Shown: piece by piece, positions 6,351 to 13,614 of the stretch
Layout: the number at the start of each line of letters is the position of its first letter
Numbering within the stretch: position 1 is the stretch's first letter
Assembly: GCA_947253625.1 (NCBI GenBank)
Contig: CAMYAB010000021.1
Span: 1 to 13,614 of the forward strand
Length of the DNA stretch: 13,614 bases
Source: an uncultured Porphyromonadaceae bacterium
Lineage (GTDB): Bacteria; Bacteroidota; Bacteroidia; Bacteroidales; Porphyromonadaceae
Direction of reading: 5' to 3'
Position numbers and translations under genes: made by a program
Notes under the pieces: model-generated
Databases searched by the model: none
The model's input: the letters and a program-made list of their open reading frames with translations, nothing else
Told to the model about the DNA's origin: nothing

Positions 6351-6829
6351 TCCTCACGGGGAAGGCATTTCACCCGATCCCCTCCCCGACAAAAAGAAAG
6401 ACCGGCACACCTCCGATACCGCAGGATCCACCTCGGTGTAGGCATGGCGACCTCTCGACCGATGACAGACCTCTCGGCGAGAGAGGCCTGCCGGTACACT
6501 CGCTCGGCCTCGGTAGATAATCAAGCATAGTGACATAGGTAATGCTTTATTAGAAAATATGTGTTAGTGAAACCCCTGCTTTGTATGCTGTTTCGTGTAA
6601 ATAGTCGTGATGTGCATGCCATTCAGTAAAATAATACCGAACTATCGGGGTAAATAATATATAATATTTTGTATATTTACCACCGATACAGCATGGGACC
6701 ACCACTCTACCGGTCGATAGGCGACAGTGGCACAATCTCCGATAGGGGTGTGGTGGCACCGTGAGTGTTTTAGGTACAGACCGCACTAATGAGATCACAT
6801 TTACTTTTATCTATTCGCAAAACAACAGT
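6351..6829. other. 479-bp intergenic region upstream of susC
   Basis: No gene is supported here on either strand; the short open frames have no recognisable domain. The first 190 bases are GC-rich and include GACCTCTCG repeated directly at 6449 and 6468, and a CCTCTC-GGCGA-GAGAGG hairpin (6470-6486) that could end the porin transcript but lacks a T-tract. The remainder (about 6540-6700) is AT-rich and probably carries susC control signals. TATATTTA at 6672-6679 is one base off the TAnnTTTG -7 consensus. No complete promoter is visible. Confidence 0.45.
6649..6681. promoter_or_regulatory. AT-rich inverted repeat upstream of susC, possible operator
   Basis: Perfect 8-bp arms, GGTAAATA (6649-6656) and TATTTACC (6674-6681), flank 17 AT-rich bases. 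The right arm overlaps the only near-match to a -7 element in the region. A dimeric regulator binding here would act on the SusCD operon about 150 bp downstream, but this is inference from position only. Confidence 0.4.
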
Positions 6830-9800
6830 ATGGAAGACAACAAACCCCGGAAAAGATCTTTTTTGTCCAAGAGGTACACGGCGCTACTGGCAGGGTTCTG
6901 TCTTTGGTTCGCCTGTCTCTGCACCACGTATGGTCAGGTACGAGTGACGGGCCTGGTGACCGATGGTTCGACCCGGGAGCCGCTGGCAGGGGTGACCGTA
7001 CAGGTGGTAGGGACGAAGCAGGGCGCCATCACCGACATGGATGGTCGCTACGCGGTAGAGGTCCCCACACCGGATGGGGTCCTAAACTTTTCGTTCATCG
7101 GTTTTAGGAGCCAAAAGATCCGACTCAACGGTCGCCAAGTGCTGAACGTACAGATGACCGAAGACAATGCCCTCTTGAGCGAAGTGGTGGTGGTCGGCTA
7201 CGGCACCCAAAAGCGAGCCAGCATCACCGGTGCTGTCTCCTCCATCAAGAGTGACGAGCTGATGAAAGCACCACAGGTGGGGCTGTCGAATGTGCTCGCC
7301 GGACGTGTCTCCGGTGTCACCATGCTGCAACGATCGGGGCGACCGGGCGGTGATGACGCCCATCTGCTGGTGCGCGGAGAGGGAGCCAAAGTGATTGTCG
7401 ATGGGATCGAGCGGTCGTTCAACGAGATTGACCCCAACGAGATCGCCTCCATCTCAATCCTCAAGGACGCCACTTCGGCATCTATATATGGACTAAACGC
7501 CTCGGCGGTCATCCTGGTGACGACCAAAAAAGGAAAAGAGGGAAAGCTCAATATCAGCTACAATGGCAGCTACGGCATCAGTCAAAACGCCAACAAGATT
7601 GCCTGGCTGGATGGACCGAGCTATGCCAAGTACCATAACCTCGCCACCGAACTGGATGGAGGGACCCCTATCTTTTCGGAAAAGATGATCTACAAGATGA
7701 GGAAAGGACTGGATGGCTGGGGCAACACCGACTGGTACGGAAAGGTGTTTGGCCTCGGACAAAACATGACCCACAACATCAATGCCTCCGGTGGGACCGA
7801 CAAGATACAGTACTTTGCCTCACTGGGTGTTTTTGACCAAAAAGGAAATGTGGAGGGATTCAACTACAACCGGTACAACCTCCGGAGCAATGTCACCTCC
7901 CAGATCACAGATCGCCTCTCCCTGCAGCTCAATATCGCCGGACGACTGGACCAGCACTCCGCACCCAAATACTCGGCCAACCCCGGTGACAAGCTAAACA
8001 TCCCAAAGCAAGCCGTCTGGGCGGTACCCTACCTGCCGATGCGGATGACGGATCCCACAGACGGACAGGAGTACTATGTCAGCACCCCCACTGCCTCGAC
8101 ACCGGTCTCACCTTTTGCGTCGATACGGGACTCGGGCTATACCACCTCTAGGATTGCCTCCTTTCAGAGCAACTTTATGCTCAAGTATGAGCTCCCCTGG
8201 ATCGAGGGGCTGGCGGTCAAGTTCAGTGGCGCATACGACCGCTACTTCGGGTTCAACAAATCACTCCAAACACCCGTAAAGACCCTTTTGGCCACGATCC
8301 CCAAGCCGGGTGCCGAGGCCATCAAGTACACACCACACTTGGACGCATCAGGCAATACCACACTCTCCGAGAGTGGTTCCGAGTCCGTTCGCTTCATCAC
8401 TCAGACCGAGATCAACTACCGCCAAAGTTTTGGCAAGCACCATGTGACTGCCCTGGGACTCTTGGAGACAAGAGACAACACCAATCATTGGCTGGCAAAT
8501 AGTGGGACGGGGCTGGACTTTCCGGAGCTGGACGAGCTGAACAAGGTGACCAACACGACCGGAAAGGGCGAAAAAGCCGAGCCCTACATCGGTGGCACGA
8601 GCGGACACCAGAGGATGATGGGCCTCGTGGCGAGGGTCAACTACGACTACGACAACCGCTACCTGCTCGAGCTCTCCTTGCGTCGCGATGGTAGCTACCT
8701 TTTTGCCAACTCAGGCAAGACTCGCTGGATCAACCTCCCCGCTGTGTCGGCCGGCTGGCGGATCGACCGCGAGAGCTGGTTCGACTGCCCCGCGATCAAC
8801 CTACTCAAGCTACGCGGTGGTATCGGAAAGATAGCCACCTCCAATGTACGGGCCTTCTCGTACCTGAACCTCATGAATCTCTCCCCCAAGTCTGTGGTCA
8901 TAGGCGACACGCCCAAAAGCTCCATGCGGGCCGGTACTTTGGGTAACCCCAACCTCAGCTGGGCCAAGACCATTACCTACAACGCCGGTGTGGAACTCAA
9001 TGCCTGGGATGGACTTTTGGGGCTGGAGCTGGACCTCTTTTACAAGTACCAGTATGACCTGATCGGTAGTGTGAACGGTGCCTATCCTCCCTCAATGGGC
9101 GGTTACATGCACGAGCTGGCCAACCTCAACAAGGTGGACTACCGCGGTATGGACTTCACCCTGTCGCACAACAATAAGGTCGGTGACTTCCGATACGGTG
9201 TCAAGCTGATCGGGACACTCGCACTGAGGCGATGGCTCTACTATGCGGGCGAGCCCGACAACACCCCTGCGTACAAGAGGATCACCGGCTCCGAAGTCGG
9301 TGCCAGACTTGGGTTTACCTCGCTCGGGCTTTTCCAGAACCCCAGAGAGATCGCCCATTCAGCCACGATACCGGGCAAGGCTGTCCTCCCCGGATACATC
9401 AAGTACAAGGACCTCAATGGTGATGGCAAGATCACCACTCAGCAGGATCGAAGCTTCGTCGCCAAGCCCGAGTATCCGAGGTTCCAAGGCTCGGTCAACC
9501 TCTATGCAGAGTGGAGAGGACTCGACTTTGACCTACTGCTTCTTGGTGCTTTCGGACGATCTGTGGCACTTGCCGGGATGGCAGATGGCGGAGCCTTGCC
9601 GGACAACTACCTAGGCTACCACACCTCCTACACACAGCCATTCAGCCATGGCGGAAACTCTCCGCGCTTCTTGGTGGAAAACTCCTGGACCCCGGAAAAC
9701 CGCAACGCCGACTTCCCGAGGCTGACAGTCACCCCCATCAGCACCAACAACGCCTATGCCTCCGACTACTGGTACCGAAACGGTGACTATGTCCGCATCA

Positions 9801-10006
9801 AGTCCTGTCAGATCGGCTACGCCATACCGACAGACCTGACCAACCTGCTGGGGATCAAAAAGCTGAGAATCTATCTGGATGGATCCAATCTTTTCACCTT
9901 TAGCCAGCTGATGAAATACAACATCGATCCCGAGCAGCCCGCAGTCAACAACGGCTACTATCCTCAGCAACGCACCATTTCACTAGGCCTTAACCTTTCG
10001 CTCTAA
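6830..10006 (+). CDS. SusC/RagA family TonB-dependent outer-membrane transporter
   Basis: This 1058-residue outer-membrane barrel probably imports a bulky nutrient with its SusD partner, powered by TonB. Residues 1-35 are a signal peptide (cleavage near YG/Q36). An N-terminal carboxypeptidase-regulatory-like domain spans about 37-115. The TonB-box-like segment SEVVVVGYG is at 117-125. The plug covers about 127-240, with AGRVSGV, VIVDGIERSFNEIDPNEI and VILVTTKKG. The rest is the 22-strand barrel, with a DLNGDGKI calcium-loop-like motif from residue 861 and a short hydrophobic C-terminus (LGLNLSL). In the plug, the usual GARGANG-like stretch before VILVTTKKG is YGLNASA. The ATG at 6830 is preferred over an in-frame GTG at 6761, because the signal peptide starts there. 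susD follows after 7 nt. The substrate is unknown. Confidence 0.94.
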   Translation: MEDNKPRKRSFLSKRYTALLAGFCLWFACLCTTYGQVRVTGLVTDGSTREPLAGVTVQVVGTKQGAITDMDGRYAVEVPTPDGVLNFSFIGFRSQKIRLNGRQVLNVQMTEDNALLSEVVVVGYGTQKRASITGAVSSIKSDELMKAPQVGLSNVLAGRVSGVTMLQRSGRPGGDDAHLLVRGEGAKVIVDGIERSFNEIDPNEIASISILKDATSASIYGLNASAVILVTTKKGKEGKLNISYNGSYGISQNANKIAWLDGPSYAKYHNLATELDGGTPIFSEKMIYKMRKGLDGWGNTDWYGKVFGLGQNMTHNINASGGTDKIQYFASLGVFDQKGNVEGFNYNRYNLRSNVTSQITDRLSLQLNIAGRLDQHSAPKYSANPGDKLNIPKQAVWAVPYLPMRMTDPTDGQEYYVSTPTASTPVSPFASIRDSGYTTSRIASFQSNFMLKYELPWIEGLAVKFSGAYDRYFGFNKSLQTPVKTLLATIPKPGAEAIKYTPHLDASGNTTLSESGSESVRFITQTEINYRQSFGKHHVTALGLLETRDNTNHWLANSGTGLDFPELDELNKVTNTTGKGEKAEPYIGGTSGHQRMMGLVARVNYDYDNRYLLELSLRRDGSYLFANSGKTRWINLPAVSAGWRIDRESWFDCPAINLLKLRGGIGKIATSNVRAFSYLNLMNLSPKSVVIGDTPKSSMRAGTLGNPNLSWAKTITYNAGVELNAWDGLLGLELDLFYKYQYDLIGSVNGAYPPSMGGYMHELANLNKVDYRGMDFTLSHNNKVGDFRYGVKLIGTLALRRWLYYAGEPDNTPAYKRITGSEVGARLGFTSLGLFQNPREIAHSATIPGKAVLPGYIKYKDLNGDGKITTQQDRSFVAKPEYPRFQGSVNLYAEWRGLDFDLLLLGAFGRSVALAGMADGGALPDNYLGYHTSYTQPFSHGGNSPRFLVENSWTPENRNADFPRLTVTPISTNNAYASDYWYRNGDYVRIKSCQIGYAIPTDLTNLLGIKKLRIYLDGSNLFTFSQLMKYNIDPEQPAVNNGYYPQQRTISLGLNLSL

Positions 10007-10013
10007 ACAAGAT

Positions 10014-11636
10014 ATGAAACAGTCATCAACTACCACAATAGCACTCCTACTGGGGCTTTTCCTAGGGCTCTCCGCCTGCTCAGGTTGGATGGATCTCACC
10101 CCGTCGGACAACCCCACCGACAAGATGGTGTGGACCAAGGCTGAGTACGTGGATCTGTATGTCAATGGCTTTTACCCCTACATTCACGACTACGGGCAGT
10201 TTGGATCGGCTCAGTTTGCCGGCAATCTCACCGAAAGCCTGACCGACACCTACAAGTACGGCTCCTCTGCCATCAACCCCAAGGCCGGGCAAGCCAATAT
10301 CTACGTCACCAATCCCTCCGCCATCACCTCGGCCGGTGCCCTCTATGGCATTTGGGACAACGCCTACCTGAGGATCCGAGAGCTCAATCAATTCTTGGCC
10401 TCCATGCGGCAGTACTCCGCCTTCCCCGCTGAGCGCAATGCCCTGTGGGAGGCACAGGTCCGCTTCTTTAGAGCCTTTATCTACGACCAGCTGGCCAGGC
10501 GGTACGGTGGAGTCATCCTCTACACCTCACTGGATCAGATGAAAAAAGAGACCCCACGGGCCACCGAAAAAGAGGTATGGGATCTGGTCGAGGCCGATCT
10601 GGACTTTGCGATCCAAAACCTACCCGAGGAGTGGCCCTCCGCTCAGGACAAAGGGCGGATCACCAAGACCATGGCGGCCGCCTACAAGTCTCGAGCCATG
10701 CTTTTTGCCCAGAGATGGCAGTCTGCATACGATGCGGCAGACTACGTCATTGCCTCCGGCAAGTATGGCCTCATGGATAGCTATGCCGATGCTTGGAGAG
10801 GCGCAAACAAGGAGGCCATCCTCGAGTACAGGTACGACCTAAACGGCCCCACTCACCTATTTGACCAAGACCACGCACCCAAGTGCGATGGCTATGAGCT
10901 GGGAGCACTGGGCACCCCCACTCAGGAGATGGTGGAGGAGTACGAGCTCGCAGATGGCTCTCGCATGGACTGGACACCCTACCACAAAGCCAATGCCAAC
11001 CGCCCCCCCTACGAAAAACTCGAGCCACGATTCCACGCCACGGTCATCTATCCCGGATCCACCTGGAAAGGCAAAAAGATGGACAACTCCGTAGGTGGAC
11101 AAAACGGCAGCTACATCGAGTACAAGTCTCGACCATTCAGCTACGGAGAGACGACCACAGGCTACTTCCTGAAAAAACTGGTCAACGAAAAACACCTGGA
11201 CCTCAACGGTGTCAAGAGCACACAGCCATGGGTGGAGATCCGATACGCCGAAGTCCTGCTCAACAAAGCTGAGGCCGCCATACACCTCTCCAGAGCCTCC
11301 GAAGCACGAGCACTCATCAACCAAGTCCGAGCCAGGGTCCAGCTCCCACCCATCACCTCCTCCGACCGCCAACTCCTCGAGGACTACCGGCACGAGCGCA
11401 AAGTAGAGCTCGCCTACGAGGGACACCTCTTCTGGGATATGCGCCGATGGAGACTGGCACACATCAAGTACGACCACTACCGCTGCCACGGATTCAGGAT
11501 CGAGGGCGACCGATACACCTATGTGGATGTCGACCAGGCGGACCGAAAGTTCCCCGAGCGCCTATACCTCCTACCTATACCTAGCAGTGAGCTAAAAAGG
11601 AACGACCTCGTCAAGCAAAACCCTCTCTGGAACTAA
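10014..11636 (+). CDS. SusD/RagB family surface lipoprotein
   Basis: This 540-residue lipoprotein is the ligand-binding lid over the SusC barrel, anchored on the cell surface. The signal peptide ends in lipobox LSAC with Cys22. The N-terminal SusD-like region includes the tetratricopeptide-type helices around QVRFFRAFIYDQLARRYGGVILY. The C-terminal RagB/SusD domain is marked by PWVEIRYAEVLLNKAEA at 405-421, HERKVELAYEGHLFWDMRRWRLA-type sequence beginning at 460, and the closing LYLLPIPSSEL...QNPLWN. The length and termini look complete. It starts 7 nt after susC and its TAA stop shares one base with the next ATG, so the three genes are almost certainly co-translated. SusD proteins bind glycans in gut species and peptides in the RagB case; the sequence alone does not decide between them. 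Confidence 0.94.
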   Translation: MKQSSTTTIALLLGLFLGLSACSGWMDLTPSDNPTDKMVWTKAEYVDLYVNGFYPYIHDYGQFGSAQFAGNLTESLTDTYKYGSSAINPKAGQANIYVTNPSAITSAGALYGIWDNAYLRIRELNQFLASMRQYSAFPAERNALWEAQVRFFRAFIYDQLARRYGGVILYTSLDQMKKETPRATEKEVWDLVEADLDFAIQNLPEEWPSAQDKGRITKTMAAAYKSRAMLFAQRWQSAYDAADYVIASGKYGLMDSYADAWRGANKEAILEYRYDLNGPTHLFDQDHAPKCDGYELGALGTPTQEMVEEYELADGSRMDWTPYHKANANRPPYEKLEPRFHATVIYPGSTWKGKKMDNSVGGQNGSYIEYKSRPFSYGETTTGYFLKKLVNEKHLDLNGVKSTQPWVEIRYAEVLLNKAEAAIHLSRASEARALINQVRARVQLPPITSSDRQLLEDYRHERKVELAYEGHLFWDMRRWRLAHIKYDHYRCHGFRIEGDRYTYVDVDQADRKFPERLYLLPIPSSELKRNDLVKQNPLWN

Positions 11637-13339
11637 TGAAGACACAGCACATGATGAATACATACCAATCCACAGTCTCTGCCCTGCTCCTCGCACTCAC
11701 CCTCTTCACAGCGGGGTGCAAACAGCCGGAGGCGACCACCCCCACAGGCGAGAAGTACGGCATCACCTCACTGTCGGCCACCTTCCCCGGTGACGACAGC
11801 TCCGAAAACCTATTCGCCGCCGAGATCGATCACGAAAAAGGTACTATAGCAGTTGTCTTTCCCTACAACTACCCACGCAACACCTACCAAGTGCTGCCCC
11901 AGTCTGCCCTCTCCAAAGTAAAAGTGGCAGCCGAGCTAGACAACAACGCAACCATAGCCCCCGCACTCGGCATAATGGACCTCACCAAAGAGCAGACCCT
12001 GACCGTCACCAACGCATTCAACGAAAAAAAGCAGTACACCATCATCGGTGTCATCCGCAAGAGCAGTGAGGCAGAGATCAAGGAGTTTGCCATCACCGAG
12101 CCGGCACTCACCGGGATCATCGATGCAGGGACCAAGACGATTACCCTCATCCACAGTGGCAATATCGGCAAGGCAAAGGCGACCGTCACCGTCTCCCACG
12201 GTGCCACCCTGAGCCCCGACCCCAACACCACACCCATAGACTTTGACTCCGATCCGGAAATAACCGTCACCGCCCAAAACGGGGTCGACAAAACCGTCTA
12301 CAAGGTAACCAAGTGCCTACCCAAAAAGGTAAAAGCAGGCATCCGACAAGGCAGTGCCAAGCTACTCTGGACCAAAAAGCTCAAGGACGACTTGGGCATC
12401 AATGTGTTTGACCTCACCGGAGGTATCGCCTACTCAGGAGGCAAGCTGATCCTCAATACCCGCAACCAACCAAGCCTCATCCTCAATGCCCGCACCGGTG
12501 ACAAGGAGGGAGCCATCGAGACCATGGCCACAATCACAGGAGGGGTGACCAACTTCTACACCACCTCCGACGACTCCGGACATATCCTCATCTGCAACCT
12601 CTCCCCCAATGCCGGCACATTCAAGATCTGGATGCTAAAAAACAGCACCGACACACCGCGGCTCCTGATCGACTGGGGCGGAAGTGGCACCAACAAGCTG
12701 GGACGAAAGTTTTCGGTCATAGGCGATATTACGAAAGACGCTGTCATTACGGCACCCGTCTACGAGAGCGACTGCAAGTTCCAGCGCTGGCAGATCAAGG
12801 ATGGGCGATTGCTCTCCACCACCCCCACGGAGGTCATGGTCAGTGCCGTCACATCCCAGTGGCGCTTCAATTGCGACATCATAGCCTCCGATCCTACCAA
12901 CCCCACCTCCGACTACTTCGTTGCCGCCTACTCATTCACCGATCCCGTCAAGCTACTTTGGATCGATGGTGCGACCCACGCAATCAAGGCGGCAGGCCCC
13001 GTCATTGGCAAGCCCAATATTATTGTCAATGCAGTGGACTGCACGATGTTCAATGGCAAGAGGTACGTCACCACCAGCTCCATCACCAGTGGCGCACTAT
13101 CCGAGACACAGGACGACATTGTCTACCTGCACGATGCCACCACGGTCGATGGCTTCACCGGCCCTATCTGGAGAAGTGATGCCGGAAAATATGGAGGCAA
13201 GGACAACACGCAAAACAACGCCAACGGCACAGGAGATGTGTTGCTACAGCCATCAGAGGACGGCTACTACCTCTACCTCTTCTTCATGTTCACCAATGGC
13301 CAAGTAGGTTGTGTACAGTTTGACTGCATAGACCTATAG
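11636..13339 (+). CDS. DUF5018-like surface lipoprotein, SusE/F-position accessory binding protein
   Basis: This 567-residue lipoprotein is encoded third in the SusCD operon, where a surface substrate-binding protein is usually found. A signal peptide ends in FTAGC with Cys28; the Thr at -3 is a slightly unusual lipobox. Residues about 41-142 and 147-227 look like two tandem immunoglobulin-like beta-sandwich repeats. The second is typical of DUF5018: IKEFAITEPALTGIID, TKTITL, then a P-x-DFDSDPEITVTAQNG...TVYKV ending. From about 240 to the end, repeated short strands (GGKLILNTRN, DSGHILICNLS, DYFVAAYSF, KRYVTTSS) suggest a beta-propeller-like domain. There is no catalytic motif. The ATG at 11636 overlaps the susD stop; ATGs at 11651 and 11654 would also give a good signal peptide. 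The function is inferred as ligand capture for the transporter. Confidence 0.78.
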   Translation: MKTQHMMNTYQSTVSALLLALTLFTAGCKQPEATTPTGEKYGITSLSATFPGDDSSENLFAAEIDHEKGTIAVVFPYNYPRNTYQVLPQSALSKVKVAAELDNNATIAPALGIMDLTKEQTLTVTNAFNEKKQYTIIGVIRKSSEAEIKEFAITEPALTGIIDAGTKTITLIHSGNIGKAKATVTVSHGATLSPDPNTTPIDFDSDPEITVTAQNGVDKTVYKVTKCLPKKVKAGIRQGSAKLLWTKKLKDDLGINVFDLTGGIAYSGGKLILNTRNQPSLILNARTGDKEGAIETMATITGGVTNFYTTSDDSGHILICNLSPNAGTFKIWMLKNSTDTPRLLIDWGGSGTNKLGRKFSVIGDITKDAVITAPVYESDCKFQRWQIKDGRLLSTTPTEVMVSAVTSQWRFNCDIIASDPTNPTSDYFVAAYSFTDPVKLLWIDGATHAIKAAGPVIGKPNIIVNAVDCTMFNGKRYVTTSSITSGALSETQDDIVYLHDATTVDGFTGPIWRSDAGKYGGKDNTQNNANGTGDVLLQPSEDGYYLYLFFMFTNGQVGCVQFDCIDL

Positions 13340-13358
13340 ACCACACACCGATCAACCC

Positions 13359-13400
13359 GAGAGGGGGGCAAAAGTCACTTTTGCCCCCCTCTCTTTTTTT
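13359..13400 (+). terminator. Strong intrinsic terminator of the SusCD operon
   Basis: A perfect 16-bp stem (13359-13374 with 13378-13393), including six consecutive G-C pairs, has a 3-nt TCA loop and is followed at once by seven T (13394-13400). It lies 19 bp past the stop of the DUF5018 gene. It is directional: the minus strand has no T-tract after the stem. Confidence 0.93.
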
Positions 13401-13410
13401 GCTTTTTCAG

Positions 13411-13434
13411 GCCCGATTGCGGGCTGATCGTTTT
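13411..13434 (+). terminator. Possible second, weaker terminator hairpin
   Basis: GCCCG-ATTG-CGGGC (13411-13424) is followed after six bases by TTTT. It could back up the strong terminator just upstream, but the stem is short and the T-tract is displaced. Confidence 0.3.
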
Positions 13435-13522
13435 CTTCTGTCCGTCTAAGTGATTGCTTCTATCCGTGAAAAGTTTCGCTTCTATCCGTGAAAAGTTTCG
13501 CTTCTATCCGTGAAACTCAATG
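13435..13522. repeat. 22-bp tandem repeat, four units, outer ones degenerate
   Basis: Units start at 13435, 13457, 13479 and 13501. The two central units are identical, reading CTTCTATCCGTGAAAAG followed by TTTCG. The first unit keeps CTTCTGTCCGT and then diverges; the last keeps CTTCTATCCGTGAAA and then diverges. There are no unique spacers, so this is not a CRISPR array. It lies just past the operon terminator in non-coding DNA. The GAAA-AG-TTTC part is a small palindrome. Confidence 0.78.
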
Positions 13523-13571
13523 CTCTTTATAAGTGTTTGATTATCAACGCCCCCACGAGGAGTCTTTTTGG

Positions 13572-13613
13572 GACCCGATTTGCCGATCTGTTTTGCGACC
13601 CCTGGCGGGGTCG
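13572..13613. repeat. Edge repeat: TTTGCCG motif plus GC hairpin, related to the left edge
   Basis: GACCCGATTTGCCGATCTG (13573-13591) resembles GACCTGACTTTGCCGTCCCG at 71-90, in the same orientation. It is followed by a hairpin, CGACCCC-TGGC-GGGGTCG (13596-13613), of the same design as the one at 49-66. The window ends here, so the full extent is unknown. Confidence 0.4.
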
Positions 13614-13614
13614 T

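Noticed and set aside
6460..6500. tRNA or structured RNA gene around the CCTCTC-GAGAGG hairpin
   Set aside because: No cloverleaf, no T-loop consensus and no conserved arms could be drawn; only a single short hairpin is supported.
6550..6798. 82-codon minus-strand frame upstream of susC
   Set aside because: It covers the AT-rich probable control region, has no family resemblance, and its composition does not look coding.
6761..6829. N-terminal extension of susC from an upstream GTG
   Set aside because: The extra 23 residues would precede a complete signal peptide that starts at the ATG at 6830.
10857..11489. 210-codon minus-strand frame opposite susD
   Set aside because: It is a shadow of the susD frame: Val/Gly-rich, without any domain.
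13435..13522. CRISPR array
   Set aside because: The 22-bp units are directly adjacent with no unique spacers, and no cas gene is in the window.

Overview
The window looks like a piece of a Bacteroidota chromosome, most likely Porphyromonas or a close relative (inference). The evidence is a complete SusC/SusD pair, several Bacteroidota-type lipoproteins, a Porin_O_P-type barrel, and promoters of the Bacteroidota form TTG/TTTG-N20-TAnnTTTG with little Shine-Dalgarno signal. Genes are GC-rich by eye, while several intergenic stretches are AT-rich and full of short repeats. No IS element, phage gene, rRNA, tRNA or CRISPR array was seen.

Left part, 1-3119, plus strand: a repeat-bearing leader (hairpin at 49-66, 14-15 bp repeats at 78-140) and a strong promoter (213-244) precede a tight three-gene unit. 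It holds a GtrA-like four-helix membrane protein, a GtrB/DPM1-like family 2 glycosyltransferase with two C-terminal helices, and a tRNA CCA-adding nucleotidyltransferase with an HD domain. The last two overlap by 4 nt. The first two probably make and flip a polyprenyl-phosphate sugar; the third is a housekeeping enzyme that appears to share their transcript.

Middle part, 3153-4642, minus strand: nadC (quinolinate phosphoribosyltransferase, NAD synthesis) is read from a clear promoter at 4612-4642. A small lipocalin-like lipoprotein follows 50 bp downstream. Between nadC and the divergent porin gene lies a 631-bp intergenic region with an array of about four 21-bp palindromic units (4840-4920), the most striking non-coding structure in the window.

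Right part, 5178-13339, plus strand: a phosphate-selective-porin-like outer-membrane barrel, then a 479-bp gap with an AT-rich inverted repeat, then a three-gene SusC-SusD-DUF5018 lipoprotein operon with 7-nt and 1-nt-overlap junctions. It ends in an intrinsic terminator with a 16-bp perfect stem (13359-13400). The operon is a TonB-dependent outer-membrane nutrient importer with its surface lid lipoprotein and an accessory surface lipoprotein. No glycosidase, peptidase, sigma/anti-sigma pair or sensor is present within the window, so the substrate is open. The right edge holds a 22-bp tandem repeat (13435-13522) and a sequence resembling the repeats at the left edge.

Most genes belong to known families. 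The points most worth following are the non-coding repeat systems (21-bp palindromic array, 22-bp array, edge repeats) and the enzyme-free SusCD/DUF5018 operon.
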